Shown: one piece after another, positions 15,806-23,456 of the stretch
Position numbering within the stretch: the stretch's first letter is position 1
How the letters are laid out: every line of letters begins with the position of its first letter
Source: a virus
Virus record (IMG/VR): IMGVR_UViG_3300034685_000262
Location: 1 to 33,661 of that record
DNA length: 33,661 bases
Reading direction: 5' to 3' (one strand)
Notes under the pieces: generated by a model
Databases searched by the model: none
What the model saw: only the letters and a program-made list of their open reading frames with translations
What the model was told of the DNA's origin: nothing
Made by a program: the position numbers and the translations under genes

Positions 15806-16459
15806 ATGGATTTAGATTTAATATCCTATATTATAGACGGTTTAGAAAAGAAAAAGAAAGGATTGAATAATAGCATAGTAAAAAAGGAGAAACCGATAAA
15901 AGTAAAGAAATTAACAAAAAAGCAACAGCAGATATTAGAAATTGCTAATGAAACAATCCTTCCAGATAATTATCATGTAATTTGGACAGAAGATCAGTTA
16001 GATGGTGTGTGTGATTTATTATTGCTGGAGGATTATGTGGCTGTCGACACTGAAACTACTGGTATAAATCCTTTTGTTAATGAAATTGTTGGTTTTTCAT
16101 TGTGGTTGCCGAAATTTAATTGTGGTTATTATGTTCCATTAAAACATGTTGATGATATTGGTTCTAGTCCTCCACCCGTTGGTGGGCGGGTAGGTATTGA
16201 TTATGTAAAATGTTTATCTAAAGATACTGTAATTAAAAAAGTTAAACCTTTATTAGAAGATAGTAAGAAAAAGCTCATATTACACAACAGTAAATTTGAT
16301 ATGCACATTTTATATAATTGGTTAGGCATTAAAATTACTCCTTATTTTGATACAATGATTGCTTCGGCATTATTAGATGAAAACCAATCAAAAGGATTAA
16401 AAGAGTTATCAGGGATATATCTTAAAGAGCCTGCTGATAAATTTAGTACGCTGTTCGGT
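15806..16459 (+). CDS. polA: DNA polymerase I (family A), exon 1: proofreading exonuclease part
   Basis: Residues 1-218 of a 746-residue polymerase split over three exons (15806-16459, 16722-17402, 18774-19679). The ATG follows GAGGTGG by 6 bases. The 3'-5' exonuclease motifs are intact: AVDTETTG (Asp81, Glu83) and LILHNSKFD (Asn161, Asp165). The N-terminal 5'-3' exonuclease of bacterial Pol I is absent, as usual in phage enzymes. The exon ends on a codon boundary after ...TLFG: GTTCGG at its end pairs with CCGAAC inside the intron, a P1 helix with a T-G pair at the splice site. Unspliced, translation would stop at 16463-16465. Confidence 0.85.
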
Positions 16460-16721
16460 AAGTAATAATTTTGCCGAACTAAAACCTACCTCAATCGGTG
16501 AAGCCCTAACGTAAAGTCGAGGGTAATACCGAGCCTACAATACTGGTGACAGTAGTTGGGGTGTAACGACTTGATGAGCTATTTAGCGGGTAGTTTGTCA
16601 GAAGCAAGTTTAAAACTTGCTTAAACGGTAGGCACAAATCTTTGGAGTAACCGCTAATAAAACTCCTATTAAAAGGTTTGTGAAGGTATAGTCTACTCCA
16701 TTGGAAACAATGGGTATAGTG
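16460..16721 (+). ncRNA. Group I intron 1 in the polymerase gene, no ORF
   Basis: 262 bases between exons 1 and 2. P1 is formed by GTTCGGT of the exon and GCCGAAC in the intron. The diagnostic 3' core GAAGGTATAGTCT (16682-16694) matches the GAAGATATAGTC-type P7/J8-7 signature of phage group IA introns, and ACGGTAGGCACAAAT upstream fits the P3/P7 strands. The intron is taken to end at G16721, giving the continuous protein TLFG-KETFDTVP. The 5' site is well supported. The 3' site is set by reading frame and terminal G, because P10 pairing is short (about three A-T pairs). Confidence 0.8.
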
Positions 16722-17402
16722 AAAGAAACATTTGATACAGTCCCGATACTGTTAAAAGAGGGGCGGCGGGGGTGTTTAGCAGGGTATTATGCTATTAAAG
16801 ATACTTATATGACATATAGATTATATGAGTTTTTTAATAAAGCATTGAATAGATCCGGGTTAGAAAAAATAAAGCAACTTTTCTTTGAATTAGAGATGCC
16901 TTTTATTAATATCGTGTGGGACAGTGAACAGCACGGTGTAAAATTTGATTTAGATTATATTACAAACACTGTAGCTGTACAATTACACAAAGAATACGAA
17001 GAATTGCAATCTCAGATTTATTCTTATCTTGGCGAAATTAATTTAAAATCACCAAAGCAGTTATCTGAAGTCTTGTATAAAAAATTAAATCTCCCTGTTG
17101 TTAATAAAAAGAAAGCTGACAGTACAGATAGAAAGACTTTAAAGAAATTAAAGAACGCCCATCCTGTTATTCCACTGTTACTAGAATTTAGGGCAAAAGC
17201 AAAACTCATTGATGCTTTTGTTGAAAAGCTTCCTAAAAATGTTGTTAACGGGAGAATACACACGAGTTTTCAAACAATAGGATGCGTTACTGGTAGGATG
17301 AGTAGTAGCAACCCTAATTTACAACAACTCCCTGCTGGTAACTTAATTAGAAATGCTTTTGTAGCAGATGAAGGAAGGTTGCTTTTGTCTTGTGACTTCA
17401 GT
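16722..17402 (+). CDS. polA: DNA polymerase I (family A), exon 2
   Basis: Residues 219-445. It completes the exonuclease domain with YYAIKD (Exo III, Tyr241 and Asp245) and continues into the thumb and palm (INLKSPKQLSEVLYKKLNLP, GRIHTSFQTIGCVTGRMSSS, NPNLQQLP). It ends within catalytic motif A at CDFS, with Asp443 the metal-binding aspartate. In-frame codons continue upstream to 16701 but belong to intron 1. The end at 17402 is fixed by P1: GACTTCAG pairs with CTGAAGTC in intron 2, and a TGA follows immediately if unspliced. Confidence 0.85.
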
Positions 17403-18773
17403 TGAGTGTGGGCTGAAGTCGTTAATCTAAACCTACTCAAAACAGGGAACGCTAAGGTTTACTTTCAAAATATTTTGTATGTTTGTGTATTTTTAGCAAT
17501 TTTAGGGGTGTGTAAAATTAGTTTTAATATTGCTTTTAAAACAAATTTTATTAAATGAGGTGCAATAAAGTTTGTGTATTAATAGGAGTTCTAATAGTTA
17601 TAAATTAACCAAAAGATTTACACAAGAAATACCTAGAGATATTTTAGAGGATTTATATGTTAATAAAAATATGTCGTGTAAAGAAATTGCCGAGGTATTT
17701 GGCTGTTCAAAAGACTGTATTAATAACAGATTGCGCTTATTTAATATTCCTTTAAGAGTGAGAAATTATTCTGATTCTATTATCTTAACAAAAGAAGCTC
17801 TTTATACTATGTATGTTTTAGAGAAAAAATCTCAAAAAGAAATTGCAAAAATAATAAATAGGTCTCAAACTTATGTTAGAAGTAAGATGGAAGAGTTTGG
17901 TATTGAAGCTAGAGACAGTGGTATTGCACAAGCAATGAAAAGAGGATTTTCTATAAATGAACAGTTTTTCTTTTCTTGGTCAAAAGAATTTGCTTATTTA
18001 CTAGGTTTACTTTTTGCAGATGGTTCGATTAGTAGTGGAAAGAAGTATAGTATTAAATTGCAATTGAAAGATCAAGATTATGAACTTTTAGAAAAAATAG
18101 CTGATTTAATTAATTATCCTAAAAATTCAATTAAATTAATTATTAACAAACAATTTAATACACGACATAGAGCTATTGTTTTTAACCGGAGAGATATTGT
18201 AAATCAGTTAATGAAATGTGGGCTAACTGCTAAAAAATCAAAAACTAAAAAATTTCCTGATGTACCTGATGAATATTTAAGTGATTTTATTAGAGGGTAT
18301 TTTGATGGTAATGGTACTGTTTATATATGTAGAAATAATTTATGTTTTGGGTTTTCTTGTGGGTCTAAAGATTTTATAACAAAACTTCATGAAATAGTAT
18401 TAATGCATGTTAATAGTTTTGTTAAAGTTTTTGTTGACAAAAGAACAGGTAATAATAATTATTCGTTTATAATAGCAGGTAATCATTGTGCAAAAGAATT
18501 TTATAATTTTATTTATACACACCCTTATTTATTTCTTGAACGTAAAAAAAGAGTTTTTGAAAGTAAACTATGCTAACCCTGTGCTCCCAGTGGAGGGGAG
18601 TGCAACGACTGAGTATTAATTGTTATTTATAAATAACAATTAATACGAATACAGGTCGCTACCTTATAATAGGTAAATCAATCGAACCTGTATATACGGT
18701 AGGCTGAGGCTTAGTTTCCACAAAGTTGCCTCATGAAGGTATAGTCTGGCTTACAGGAAACTGTAAGGTATTG
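17403..18773 (+). mobile_element. Group I intron 2 with LAGLIDADG homing endonuclease gene, inserted in polymerase motif A
   Basis: 1371 bases. P1 is a perfect 8-bp pairing of exon GACTTCAG with intron CTGAAGTC, plus a T-G at the splice site. The core near the 3' end has TACGGTAGGCTGAGG and TGAAGGTATAGTCT (18733-18746). Taking G18773 as the last base yields DFS-SQELRW, the expected family A motif A. TCACA at the start of exon 3 can pair with TGTGG just before the internal guide (P10), supporting this boundary. The ORF for a homing endonuclease sits in a peripheral loop. Insertion in a near-invariant catalytic codon run is typical of homing introns. Confidence 0.85.
17572..18576 (+). CDS. LAGLIDADG homing endonuclease inside intron 2
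   Basis: 334 residues from TTG at 17572, 9 bases after AGGTG. Two LAGLIDADG motifs are visible: LLGLLFADGS (about residues 143-152) and FIRGYFDGNG (about 239-248), so it should act as a monomer cutting the intronless polymerase allele. The N-terminal ~130 residues carry two helix-turn-helix-like repeats (MSCKEIAEVFGCSKDCINNR and KSQKEIAKIINRSQTYVRSK), likely added DNA-binding modules. Acidic Asp/Glu at the motif ends are retained, so it may be active. It is embedded in the intron and does not contribute to the polymerase reading frame. Confidence 0.88.
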   Translation: MCINRSSNSYKLTKRFTQEIPRDILEDLYVNKNMSCKEIAEVFGCSKDCINNRLRLFNIPLRVRNYSDSIILTKEALYTMYVLEKKSQKEIAKIINRSQTYVRSKMEEFGIEARDSGIAQAMKRGFSINEQFFFSWSKEFAYLLGLLFADGSISSGKKYSIKLQLKDQDYELLEKIADLINYPKNSIKLIINKQFNTRHRAIVFNRRDIVNQLMKCGLTAKKSKTKKFPDVPDEYLSDFIRGYFDGNGTVYICRNNLCFGFSCGSKDFITKLHEIVLMHVNSFVKVFVDKRTGNNNYSFIIAGNHCAKEFYNFIYTHPYLFLERKKRVFESKLC

Positions 18774-19679
18774 TCACAGGAATTGCGCTGGTTGGGGGAA
18801 CTTTCTAAAGATTCTTTATTAATGGATATATACAAAAATAATAAAGATGTTCATTCAATGACTGGTACTAAAATATGGAATATGCAAAATCCTGATAAAC
18901 AATTAACTTATGAAGAGTTTTGCTATTGTAGGGGTATGTATCCATTATTCCATGATGCTGATGGTAATTTAATTGAAGAGAGGTTTAATGATACTAATTA
19001 TATAAATCAGTTATTTACTGAAGGTAAGATTAATACAACAGATCCGGTTAAATTAAAAGAGGACGCTGTACTAGGGAAGAAATTAGAGAAAATTAGAAAG
19101 TTTGCTAAAACAGTAAATTTCGGTACTGTATATGGGATAGGGGCTTCTAGTTTAGCAGATACTTTAGAGGTTTCAGAAGAAGAGGCTCAAATGTTTATTG
19201 ACGGGTTTTTTGAGACATATAAAGGTGTTTCAAAATGGGTTCGTAGTATATGGAAACAGGTTGATTCTAAAAAGTATGTTGAAACTATTCTTGGCAGAAA
19301 ACGCCGCTTGTATAATGAAGTTAATAGTGGGCAAGCTTGGCAATTAGAAAGTGCACATCGAATGGCCGTAAATTTTTGTATTCAAGGGAGTTCTGGAGAT
19401 CAATTAAAGACAGCTTGTCTAAAACTACAGCCTTTGTTAAAGGAATTAAATTCCAGAATTGTATTATATATACATGATGAGCTCATTATAGATGTACCAG
19501 AGAATATTGGTATTGATAATATTAGAAGGATTCAGGAAGTAATGTGTAATGCTATTCCAATGAATATCGGTATGCTTTCTGATGCAGAGTGTGGGTGGCG
19601 TTGGTCACAGATATTATCTGAAGATGAAATAGAGAAATTACATTTGTCTAATGTTAATGAAGATGAAAACGAGGAGTAA
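18774..19679 (+). CDS. polA: DNA polymerase I (family A), exon 3: catalytic palm and fingers
   Basis: Residues 446-746, starting SQELRW directly after the intron and completing motif A. Motif B is RKFAKTVNFGTVYG (Lys557, Phe561, Tyr565, Gly566) in the O-helix, and motif C is YIHDELIID (His679, Asp680, Glu681). All catalytic residues of family A are present, so spliced protein should be a proofreading replicative polymerase. The frame is open back to 18726, but those codons lie in the intron core. The next gene has its ribosome-binding site just after the stop. Confidence 0.88.
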   Translation, partial: SQELRWLGELSKDSLLMDIYKNNKDVHSMTGTKIWNMQNPDKQLTYEEFCYCRGMYPLFHDADGNLIEERFNDTNYINQLFTEGKINTTDPVKLKEDAVLGKKLEKIRKFAKTVNFGTVYGIGASSLADTLEVSEEEAQMFIDGFFETYKGVSKWVRSIWKQVDSKKYVETILGRKRRLYNEVNSGQAWQLESAHRMAVNFCIQGSSGDQLKTACLKLQPLLKELNSRIVLYIHDELIIDVPENIGIDNIRRIQEVMCNAIPMNIGMLSDAECGWRWSQILSEDEIEKLHLSNVNEDENEE

Positions 19680-19693
19680 AGGAGTTGGTGCTA

Positions 19694-20557
19694 TTGAGTT
19701 TAGCAAATTTAGTAAAAAGGATTAAAGCAGAAATAAGAGAACAAGAGAAACCTTTGGGTGAAAAGTTTATAAAGTCATTAGATGATTTTTTAGTTCAGGA
19801 TAGGGGTAGTAAAAATAAACTTGGTAGTTGTTATATACGTCCTTCTCTTTATTATAAATGTATACGCCAGGTATGGTATAAAATATTAGGTTTTCCTTGT
19901 TCTGAGAATACGAATGCAAGAAGTATTAGAACTTTAGAAATTGGTACTGCATTACATGAATGGGTACAAAGAGAAATATTTATGCAAAAAGATTTTCCTT
20001 TTTCACTCGTCCCCCCTCATGAGCTTCCGGCGTGGGGGCGGGAAGGGATTGAGTTTTTTAATGAGCAACAAAATAGAGAAGAAAACAGACCGGATATGGA
20101 AATAGGATTTATAGATAAAAGGTGGACGGAAAAATATTATATCTATAGTATTGTAGATGGTATTTTTAATTTTGAAAATATGGATATGATATTTGAATTT
20201 AAGACTATAAATCCTAATGATTTTGATTATTTATATGAGCCTTTGGAGGATCATAAAAAACAAGCTGCATTATACGCGCTGAGTTTAGGTATTGATAACA
20301 TAATGTTTTTATACCTCAATAAAGGTAATTCTCAATGGAAGGCATTTCATTTTGAAGTTAATCAAGAACAAAAGGAGTGGGCTTTAAAGCGAGTGCAATT
20401 AATTGATAGACATTTAATAAATAAAGTACTTCCTGAGAAAGAAGAGAATAATTACTGCAACTTTTGTGCTTATAAGAAACTTTGTCAGGAAAATAAGTGT
20501 AATGCTGTTTATGTTCAAGATTCTGATTTTTTTGTGTGGGGTGGGTGGCTAGATTAA
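19694..20557 (+). CDS. RecB/Cas4-like PD-(D/E)XK nuclease with probable iron-sulfur cluster
   Basis: 287 residues from TTG at 19694, 9 bases after AAAGGAG (19678-19684); in-frame TTG and GTG at 19685 and 19688 are too close to the site. Key features are SLYYKCIRQVWY (first Cys), LEIGTALHEWVQ, MIFEFKTIN (the E-x-K of the nuclease core) preceded by an Asp, and a C-terminal NYCNFCAYKKLCQ with three cysteines. One Cys early and CX2CX5C late is the Cas4/AddB pattern for a 4Fe-4S cluster. It probably degrades or resects DNA during recombination or replication. The polymerase gene is immediately upstream. Confidence 0.8.
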   Translation: MSLANLVKRIKAEIREQEKPLGEKFIKSLDDFLVQDRGSKNKLGSCYIRPSLYYKCIRQVWYKILGFPCSENTNARSIRTLEIGTALHEWVQREIFMQKDFPFSLVPPHELPAWGREGIEFFNEQQNREENRPDMEIGFIDKRWTEKYYIYSIVDGIFNFENMDMIFEFKTINPNDFDYLYEPLEDHKKQAALYALSLGIDNIMFLYLNKGNSQWKAFHFEVNQEQKEWALKRVQLIDRHLINKVLPEKEENNYCNFCAYKKLCQENKCNAVYVQDSDFFVWGGWLD

Positions 20558-20572
20558 TTATAATCCAGCTAA

Positions 20573-20597
20573 CTACCACCATCTCTGTAGGTGGTGG
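20573..20597 (+). other. Intergenic hairpin, weak terminator or IS end remnant
   Basis: CTACCACC pairs with GGTGGTGG around a 9-base loop. No U-tract follows. GAAGTTTCAA about 15 bases later resembles the TTTCAA end of the element at 15557-15784, so it may be a decayed IS605 end. Evidence is thin. Confidence 0.4.
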
Positions 20598-20675
20598 ACG
20601 AGCTTATTGGAAGTTTCAATATAATTAATAACTTGTAAAGTGTTATCTAAGAGAGAGGAGGGGGGGGAGAAGTGG

Positions 20676-20855
20676 ATGGAAAAATTTTTCAGTTTATTTA
20701 CGTGTAGTATGTGTATTATTGGTTTTGTTAATAGTATGGCCATATCATATAAATATGGTCCTAATTTAAAAGTATCGTTATTTTCTATGGTTATGGGTTT
20801 AGTTTGTTGTATGGCATTTATTTATCAGTTAAAAGAATATTTTAGAGAAAGGTGA
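20676..20855 (+). CDS. Small membrane protein of unknown function
   Basis: 59 residues from ATG at 20676; a GTG at 20640 is in frame but lies before the ribosome-binding site GGAGGGGGGGGAG. Two hydrophobic segments are visible (FSLFTCSMCIIGFVNSMAI, and VSLFSMVMGLVCCMAFIYQL) with a basic C-terminus (KEYFRER). Cys-rich helices are unusual but unexplained. It is followed after 4 bases by the ThyX-like gene. No function is recognised. Confidence 0.6.
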   Translation: MEKFFSLFTCSMCIIGFVNSMAISYKYGPNLKVSLFSMVMGLVCCMAFIYQLKEYFRER

Positions 20856-20859
20856 TTTT

Positions 20860-21498
20860 ATGAAGATAGAAAATGCGCAAGTGTTTGGTTTTGAGGCATC
20901 AATTCGTGCTTTACGCAATCCGCTTAATTCGTGGGAGAAAAGTGATAGTAGAATCAAAAGTTGTGATGACCCCTTATACTGGTGTAGTAAAAATGCAAAT
21001 GAAGAAAGATTTGTGTTAGGTGAAAATGATATGCTATTATCACAGAAATTAACCAAAGCAGGAACAGAACACTGTAAGCATTTAAGACTTATAACTGTTT
21101 GGGTAGATATTACTGCTCCCAGATTTTGGTGGCAAGAGTTTGATACTTATAGACATGTTGAAAAAATATCTTGTTCTACAATGCATACTCTTATGAAAGG
21201 GCCTGTAGGTGAATTAGATTTTGAGAAAGATAATATACCGGCATCATTAATTGAAAAAATAAATACTTATATTCAGTTGTATCAAGATACAAATGACCCA
21301 GAAGAGAAACGTGATTTTTTAGTAGCATGTAAAAATATTCTTCCTGAGGGATTTTTACAGAAACGTACGATTTGTACCAACTATCAAACATTGTTGAATA
21401 TATTTAAGCAACGCAGACAACATAAGCTCCCGCAATGGCATCAATTTTGCAGTTGGATTTTGGAATTACCTTACTTTGTTATGTTAACTGGAGTATAA
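20860..21498 (+). CDS. ThyX-like protein (possible flavin-dependent thymidylate synthase)
   Basis: 212 residues; ATG after AAAGGTG. The central RHVEKISCSTMH resembles the ThyX signature (RHR-x7-S), though the third position is not Arg. GENDMLLSQKLTKAGTEHCK, TAPRFWWQEFDTYRH and RRQHKLPQWHQFCSWI match the general order of ThyX helices. ThyX makes dTMP from dUMP using FAD and methylenetetrahydrofolate, which would complement the dUTPase and NrdD here. Because signature residues are only partly kept, it could instead be a divergent phage homologue with another role. Confidence 0.6.
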   Translation: MKIENAQVFGFEASIRALRNPLNSWEKSDSRIKSCDDPLYWCSKNANEERFVLGENDMLLSQKLTKAGTEHCKHLRLITVWVDITAPRFWWQEFDTYRHVEKISCSTMHTLMKGPVGELDFEKDNIPASLIEKINTYIQLYQDTNDPEEKRDFLVACKNILPEGFLQKRTICTNYQTLLNIFKQRRQHKLPQWHQFCSWILELPYFVMLTGV

Positions 21499-21524
21499 CA
21501 GTTAACATTTGTATAAAATTTCCA

Positions 21525-21557
21525 TTTAACTAAAACCATTCCTGCAAGGTATAAGTA
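21525..21557 (+). promoter_or_regulatory. Phage promoter-like box, copy 3
   Basis: TTTAACT (21525-21531), exactly 18 bases, TATAAGTA (21550-21557). Preceded by AAATTTCCA as in copy 2. It precedes the RusA-RecA cluster. Confidence 0.6.
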
Positions 21558-21590
21558 AGTAGGAGGAATTTTTGAAAGGAATGGTTTTAG
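21530..21590. repeat. Perfect 14-bp inverted repeat around promoter-like box 3 and an SD
   Basis: CTAAAACCATTCCT (21530-21543) and AGGAATGGTTTTAG (21577-21590) are exact reverse complements. The 33-base loop contains TATAAGTA and AGGAGG. In RNA it would put the ribosome-binding site in the loop; in DNA it may be an operator. Confidence 0.65.
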
Positions 21591-21705
21591 TGTCTAAAAA
21601 GTTTCAGAAAGTTCAGGATAATGTTTTAAAGATGCTACACTCGTAGATTCAATAACTCGCGCTTATAGAAGGCTATTAGCGAATGGTAAACTTAAGAGGG
21701 GTTGA
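21572..21705 (+). pseudogene. Short phage gene remnant split by a frame change (or -1 frameshift product)
   Basis: A TTG at 21572 follows AGGAGG and reads 24 codons (KGMVLVSKKFQKVQDNVLKM) to TAG at 21644-21646. The -1 frame continues with ATLVDSITRAYRRLLANGKL to TGA at 21703-21705. The two parts look like the ends of a small phage protein whose C-terminus has an S-x-T-R-A-x-R-R pattern. The overlap contains T TTA AAG (21625-21631), a formal slippery heptamer in the right phase, and a hairpin CGCTTATAG/CTATTAGCG (21660-21681) follows. An internal deletion or indel is the simpler explanation. Confidence 0.5.
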
Positions 21706-21709
21706 TTCT

Positions 21710-21982
21710 ATGTCTATTACGATAAGTATTGATGCTGTGAAAGATATTGATGTAAGTGAGTATGCTGGTATTCAGATTGATTTTAAGCTCCGAAACGGAG
21801 CAAGTACACGTCTTGAACTGTCCTTATCAGATGCTGAATTTTTAAAAGAGCGTCTTGAAGAGTTTTTTCATGGACAAACTTTTGGGGATTTAAAGTTTGA
21901 ATTTGATGACAAGATACAAGAACTTAAGGAAGAGTGCCATATTTTAAGAGAAGAAAATGCAGCGTTAAGGGTGGGTTGGTAG
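21710..21982 (+). CDS. Small protein with C-terminal coiled coil, unknown function
   Basis: 90 residues from ATG at 21710 after GAGGGG (21696-21701); an upstream ATG at 21683 is in frame but precedes that site. The N-terminal half is strand-rich (SITISIDAVKDIDVSEY, IQIDFKLRNG). The C-terminal half is a charged helix with a heptad look (DDKIQELKEECHILREENAA), likely a coiled coil. It ends one base before the TTG of the RusA gene. No family recognised. Confidence 0.6.
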   Translation: MSITISIDAVKDIDVSEYAGIQIDFKLRNGASTRLELSLSDAEFLKERLEEFFHGQTFGDLKFEFDDKIQELKEECHILREENAALRVGW

Positions 21983-21983
21983 C

Positions 21984-22397
21984 TTGAAAACTGTATCTTT
22001 TACAATACTAGGTGAACCAAAATCAAAACAGAGAGCGAGAATTTTAAAAAATGGGCATAGGTATACACCTGAAGATACTGTTAATTATGAAGTACTTGTT
22101 AAAGAGATGTATGCTATTGCTACAGGTGGTGGGTATTATTTTGAAGGCCCTGTTAAAGTAGATATAACAGCTTATTTTTCAATACCACGATCAGTTAGCA
22201 AGAAAAAACGCACTGAAATGCTTGCAGGTAAAATAAGACCAATGAAGCTTGACTGCGATAACATAGCAAAAATAATTTTTGATGGGTTAAATGGTGTTGC
22301 ATTTAAAGATGACAAACAAGTTGTTGAGCTTAAGGTAATTAAATTTTATTCTGCAAGCCCATGCGTTGAAGTTAAAATTTCAGAGTTTTTGGAGTAG
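21984..22397 (+). CDS. rusA: RusA-type Holliday junction resolvase
   Basis: 137 residues, TTG start. The sequence opens FTILGEPKSKQRAR, the RusA family start (substrate-binding Lys/Gln/Arg). It contains RPMKLDCDNIAKIIFDGLNG, with the D-x-D-N-x-x-K catalytic aspartates, and FKDDKQVVEL, with further catalytic Asp residues. Length is close to E. coli RusA (120). It resolves four-way junctions formed by RecA-type recombination or fork regression, and could also debranch DNA before packaging. It lies in a cluster with RecA and another junction-type nuclease. Confidence 0.9.
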   Translation: MKTVSFTILGEPKSKQRARILKNGHRYTPEDTVNYEVLVKEMYAIATGGGYYFEGPVKVDITAYFSIPRSVSKKKRTEMLAGKIRPMKLDCDNIAKIIFDGLNGVAFKDDKQVVELKVIKFYSASPCVEVKISEFLE

Positions 22398-22403
22398 GGT
22401 ATT

Positions 22404-22943
22404 ATGGATAGGAAAGAAATTGAGCAAAATATTGAGAAAATGATTACTGCTAGTAAAGTTGCTGCTAAATTAAAAATTTCTGGCTTACCTGTCCCGCAAA
22501 AACCAGATTTTTTAGATAGTAATATTACTATTTTTGATGAGTGGGACAGACTTAAAAAAGAGTATGGTGGTATTGCTAACATTCCTTTTAATGAATTAGG
22601 TGAATATTTAGACAAATGGTCAAATCTGATCTCTTATGCACGTTGGACAGAAGCAGTTGCAGATATAAAGCAAGCCACTTCTCGTGAAATTAGGGATACT
22701 GTTGAAAAACAACTATATGTCTTACAGGATGGTGGGCGGGAGCTGAGAGCAGCATCAGTTCAAACAGAGCCTATATATATTCAATGGGAAAATAAATTTG
22801 TAGAGGATTACGCTTATTATGTGGCAGTAAAGGGGTTAAGGGAAGGTTATGAATGTAGGGCTAATTCTATAAGCAGAGAAATAACAAGAAGAACTACAGA
22901 ATTTAGTGATAATAGAAGAAGTTTTAATCGGGGAGGGGCGTAA
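22404..22943 (+). CDS. Helical protein of unknown function in recombination cluster
   Basis: 179 residues, almost entirely predicted helix and charged: DRKEIEQNIEKMITASKVAA, YLDKWSNLISYARWTEAVAD, and a C-terminal FVEDYAYYVAVKGLREGYEC and RREITRR-like basic stretch. I do not recognise a family. Its position between RusA and RecA, size and basic helical C-terminus would suit a recombination mediator (UvsY-like role), but this is speculation. Its stop touches the GTG of the next reading frame. Confidence 0.65.
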   Translation: MDRKEIEQNIEKMITASKVAAKLKISGLPVPQKPDFLDSNITIFDEWDRLKKEYGGIANIPFNELGEYLDKWSNLISYARWTEAVADIKQATSREIRDTVEKQLYVLQDGGRELRAASVQTEPIYIQWENKFVEDYAYYVAVKGLREGYECRANSISREITRRTTEFSDNRRSFNRGGA

Positions 22944-22944
22944 G

Positions 22945-23214
22945 GTGAAAAGATATAATAAAGAAGAGAAACTTAATTTTATTAGTAGTTAGTTGTTTAG
23001 TAGTTTATTATTTGCTGTTAATTCTGTTACTTATGATGAAGATGAAGAGGTTCCGTTTATAATTTTAGTTATTTTAATCGAACAAATTAAAGAGTTTTTA
23101 AGTGAGTCGGGTTTTACTTACAGGGTACAGAAAGAAGAATCTGAAGGTAGTGATAATATTATTGCTCCTAATGGAGGGTGGAAGAATGCTTTTAGACGGA
23201 AAAAGGGTAATTAA
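22945..23214 (+). pseudogene. Small gene interrupted by an in-frame amber codon
   Basis: A GTG at 22945 has an excellent ribosome-binding site (GGGGAGGGG, 6-base spacing) and reads KRYNKEEKLNFISS before TAG at 22990-22992. The same frame then stays open for 73 more codons (LFSSLLFAVNSVTYDEDEEV, ILVILIEQIKEFLSESGF, ending FRRKKGN). The TTG right after the TAG has no ribosome-binding site. The simplest reading is one 89-codon gene broken by a single nonsense change; amber suppression is the alternative. TAG ends many other genes here, so it is not generally reassigned. Confidence 0.55.
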
Positions 23215-23455
23215 GAAAATAGAGTTCGAGCGATACTTAAACACATTAGGTTTTCCACGTGAGGTATTAAATAATTCGGCAAATAGAATAAAGAGAAGTA
23301 CTAAATATGGTTCATGGTTAAAAAGAACAAATCCTGAAAAATTTAATCGATTGTATAATGAATATCTTGAGAAACATGATGCTACTCCTGTTAATTCAAA
23401 AAATCCTGAAATATGGTCTGAATTTATTAAATCCTGTATGAAGGCGGTGGATTGA
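23186..23455 (+). CDS. Small basic protein of unknown function
   Basis: 89 residues from ATG at 23186, just after GGAGGGTGG; the reading frame is open further upstream but without a suitable start site. It overlaps the end of the preceding frame by 29 bases. The sequence is basic and helical (KRVIKKIEFERYLNTLGFPR, ANRIKRSTKYGSWLKRTNPE, KFNRLYNEYLEKHD), suggestive of nucleic-acid binding. It lies just before RecA and may be co-translated. No family recognised. Confidence 0.6.
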   Translation: MLLDGKRVIKKIEFERYLNTLGFPREVLNNSANRIKRSTKYGSWLKRTNPEKFNRLYNEYLEKHDATPVNSKNPEIWSEFIKSCMKAVD

Positions 23456-23456
23456 G

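Noticed and set aside
16701-16721. Translation start for the second polymerase segment at 16701 (and at 18726 for the third)
   Set aside because: These codons lie in intron 3' ends; joining at 16722 and 18774 restores conserved polymerase motifs.
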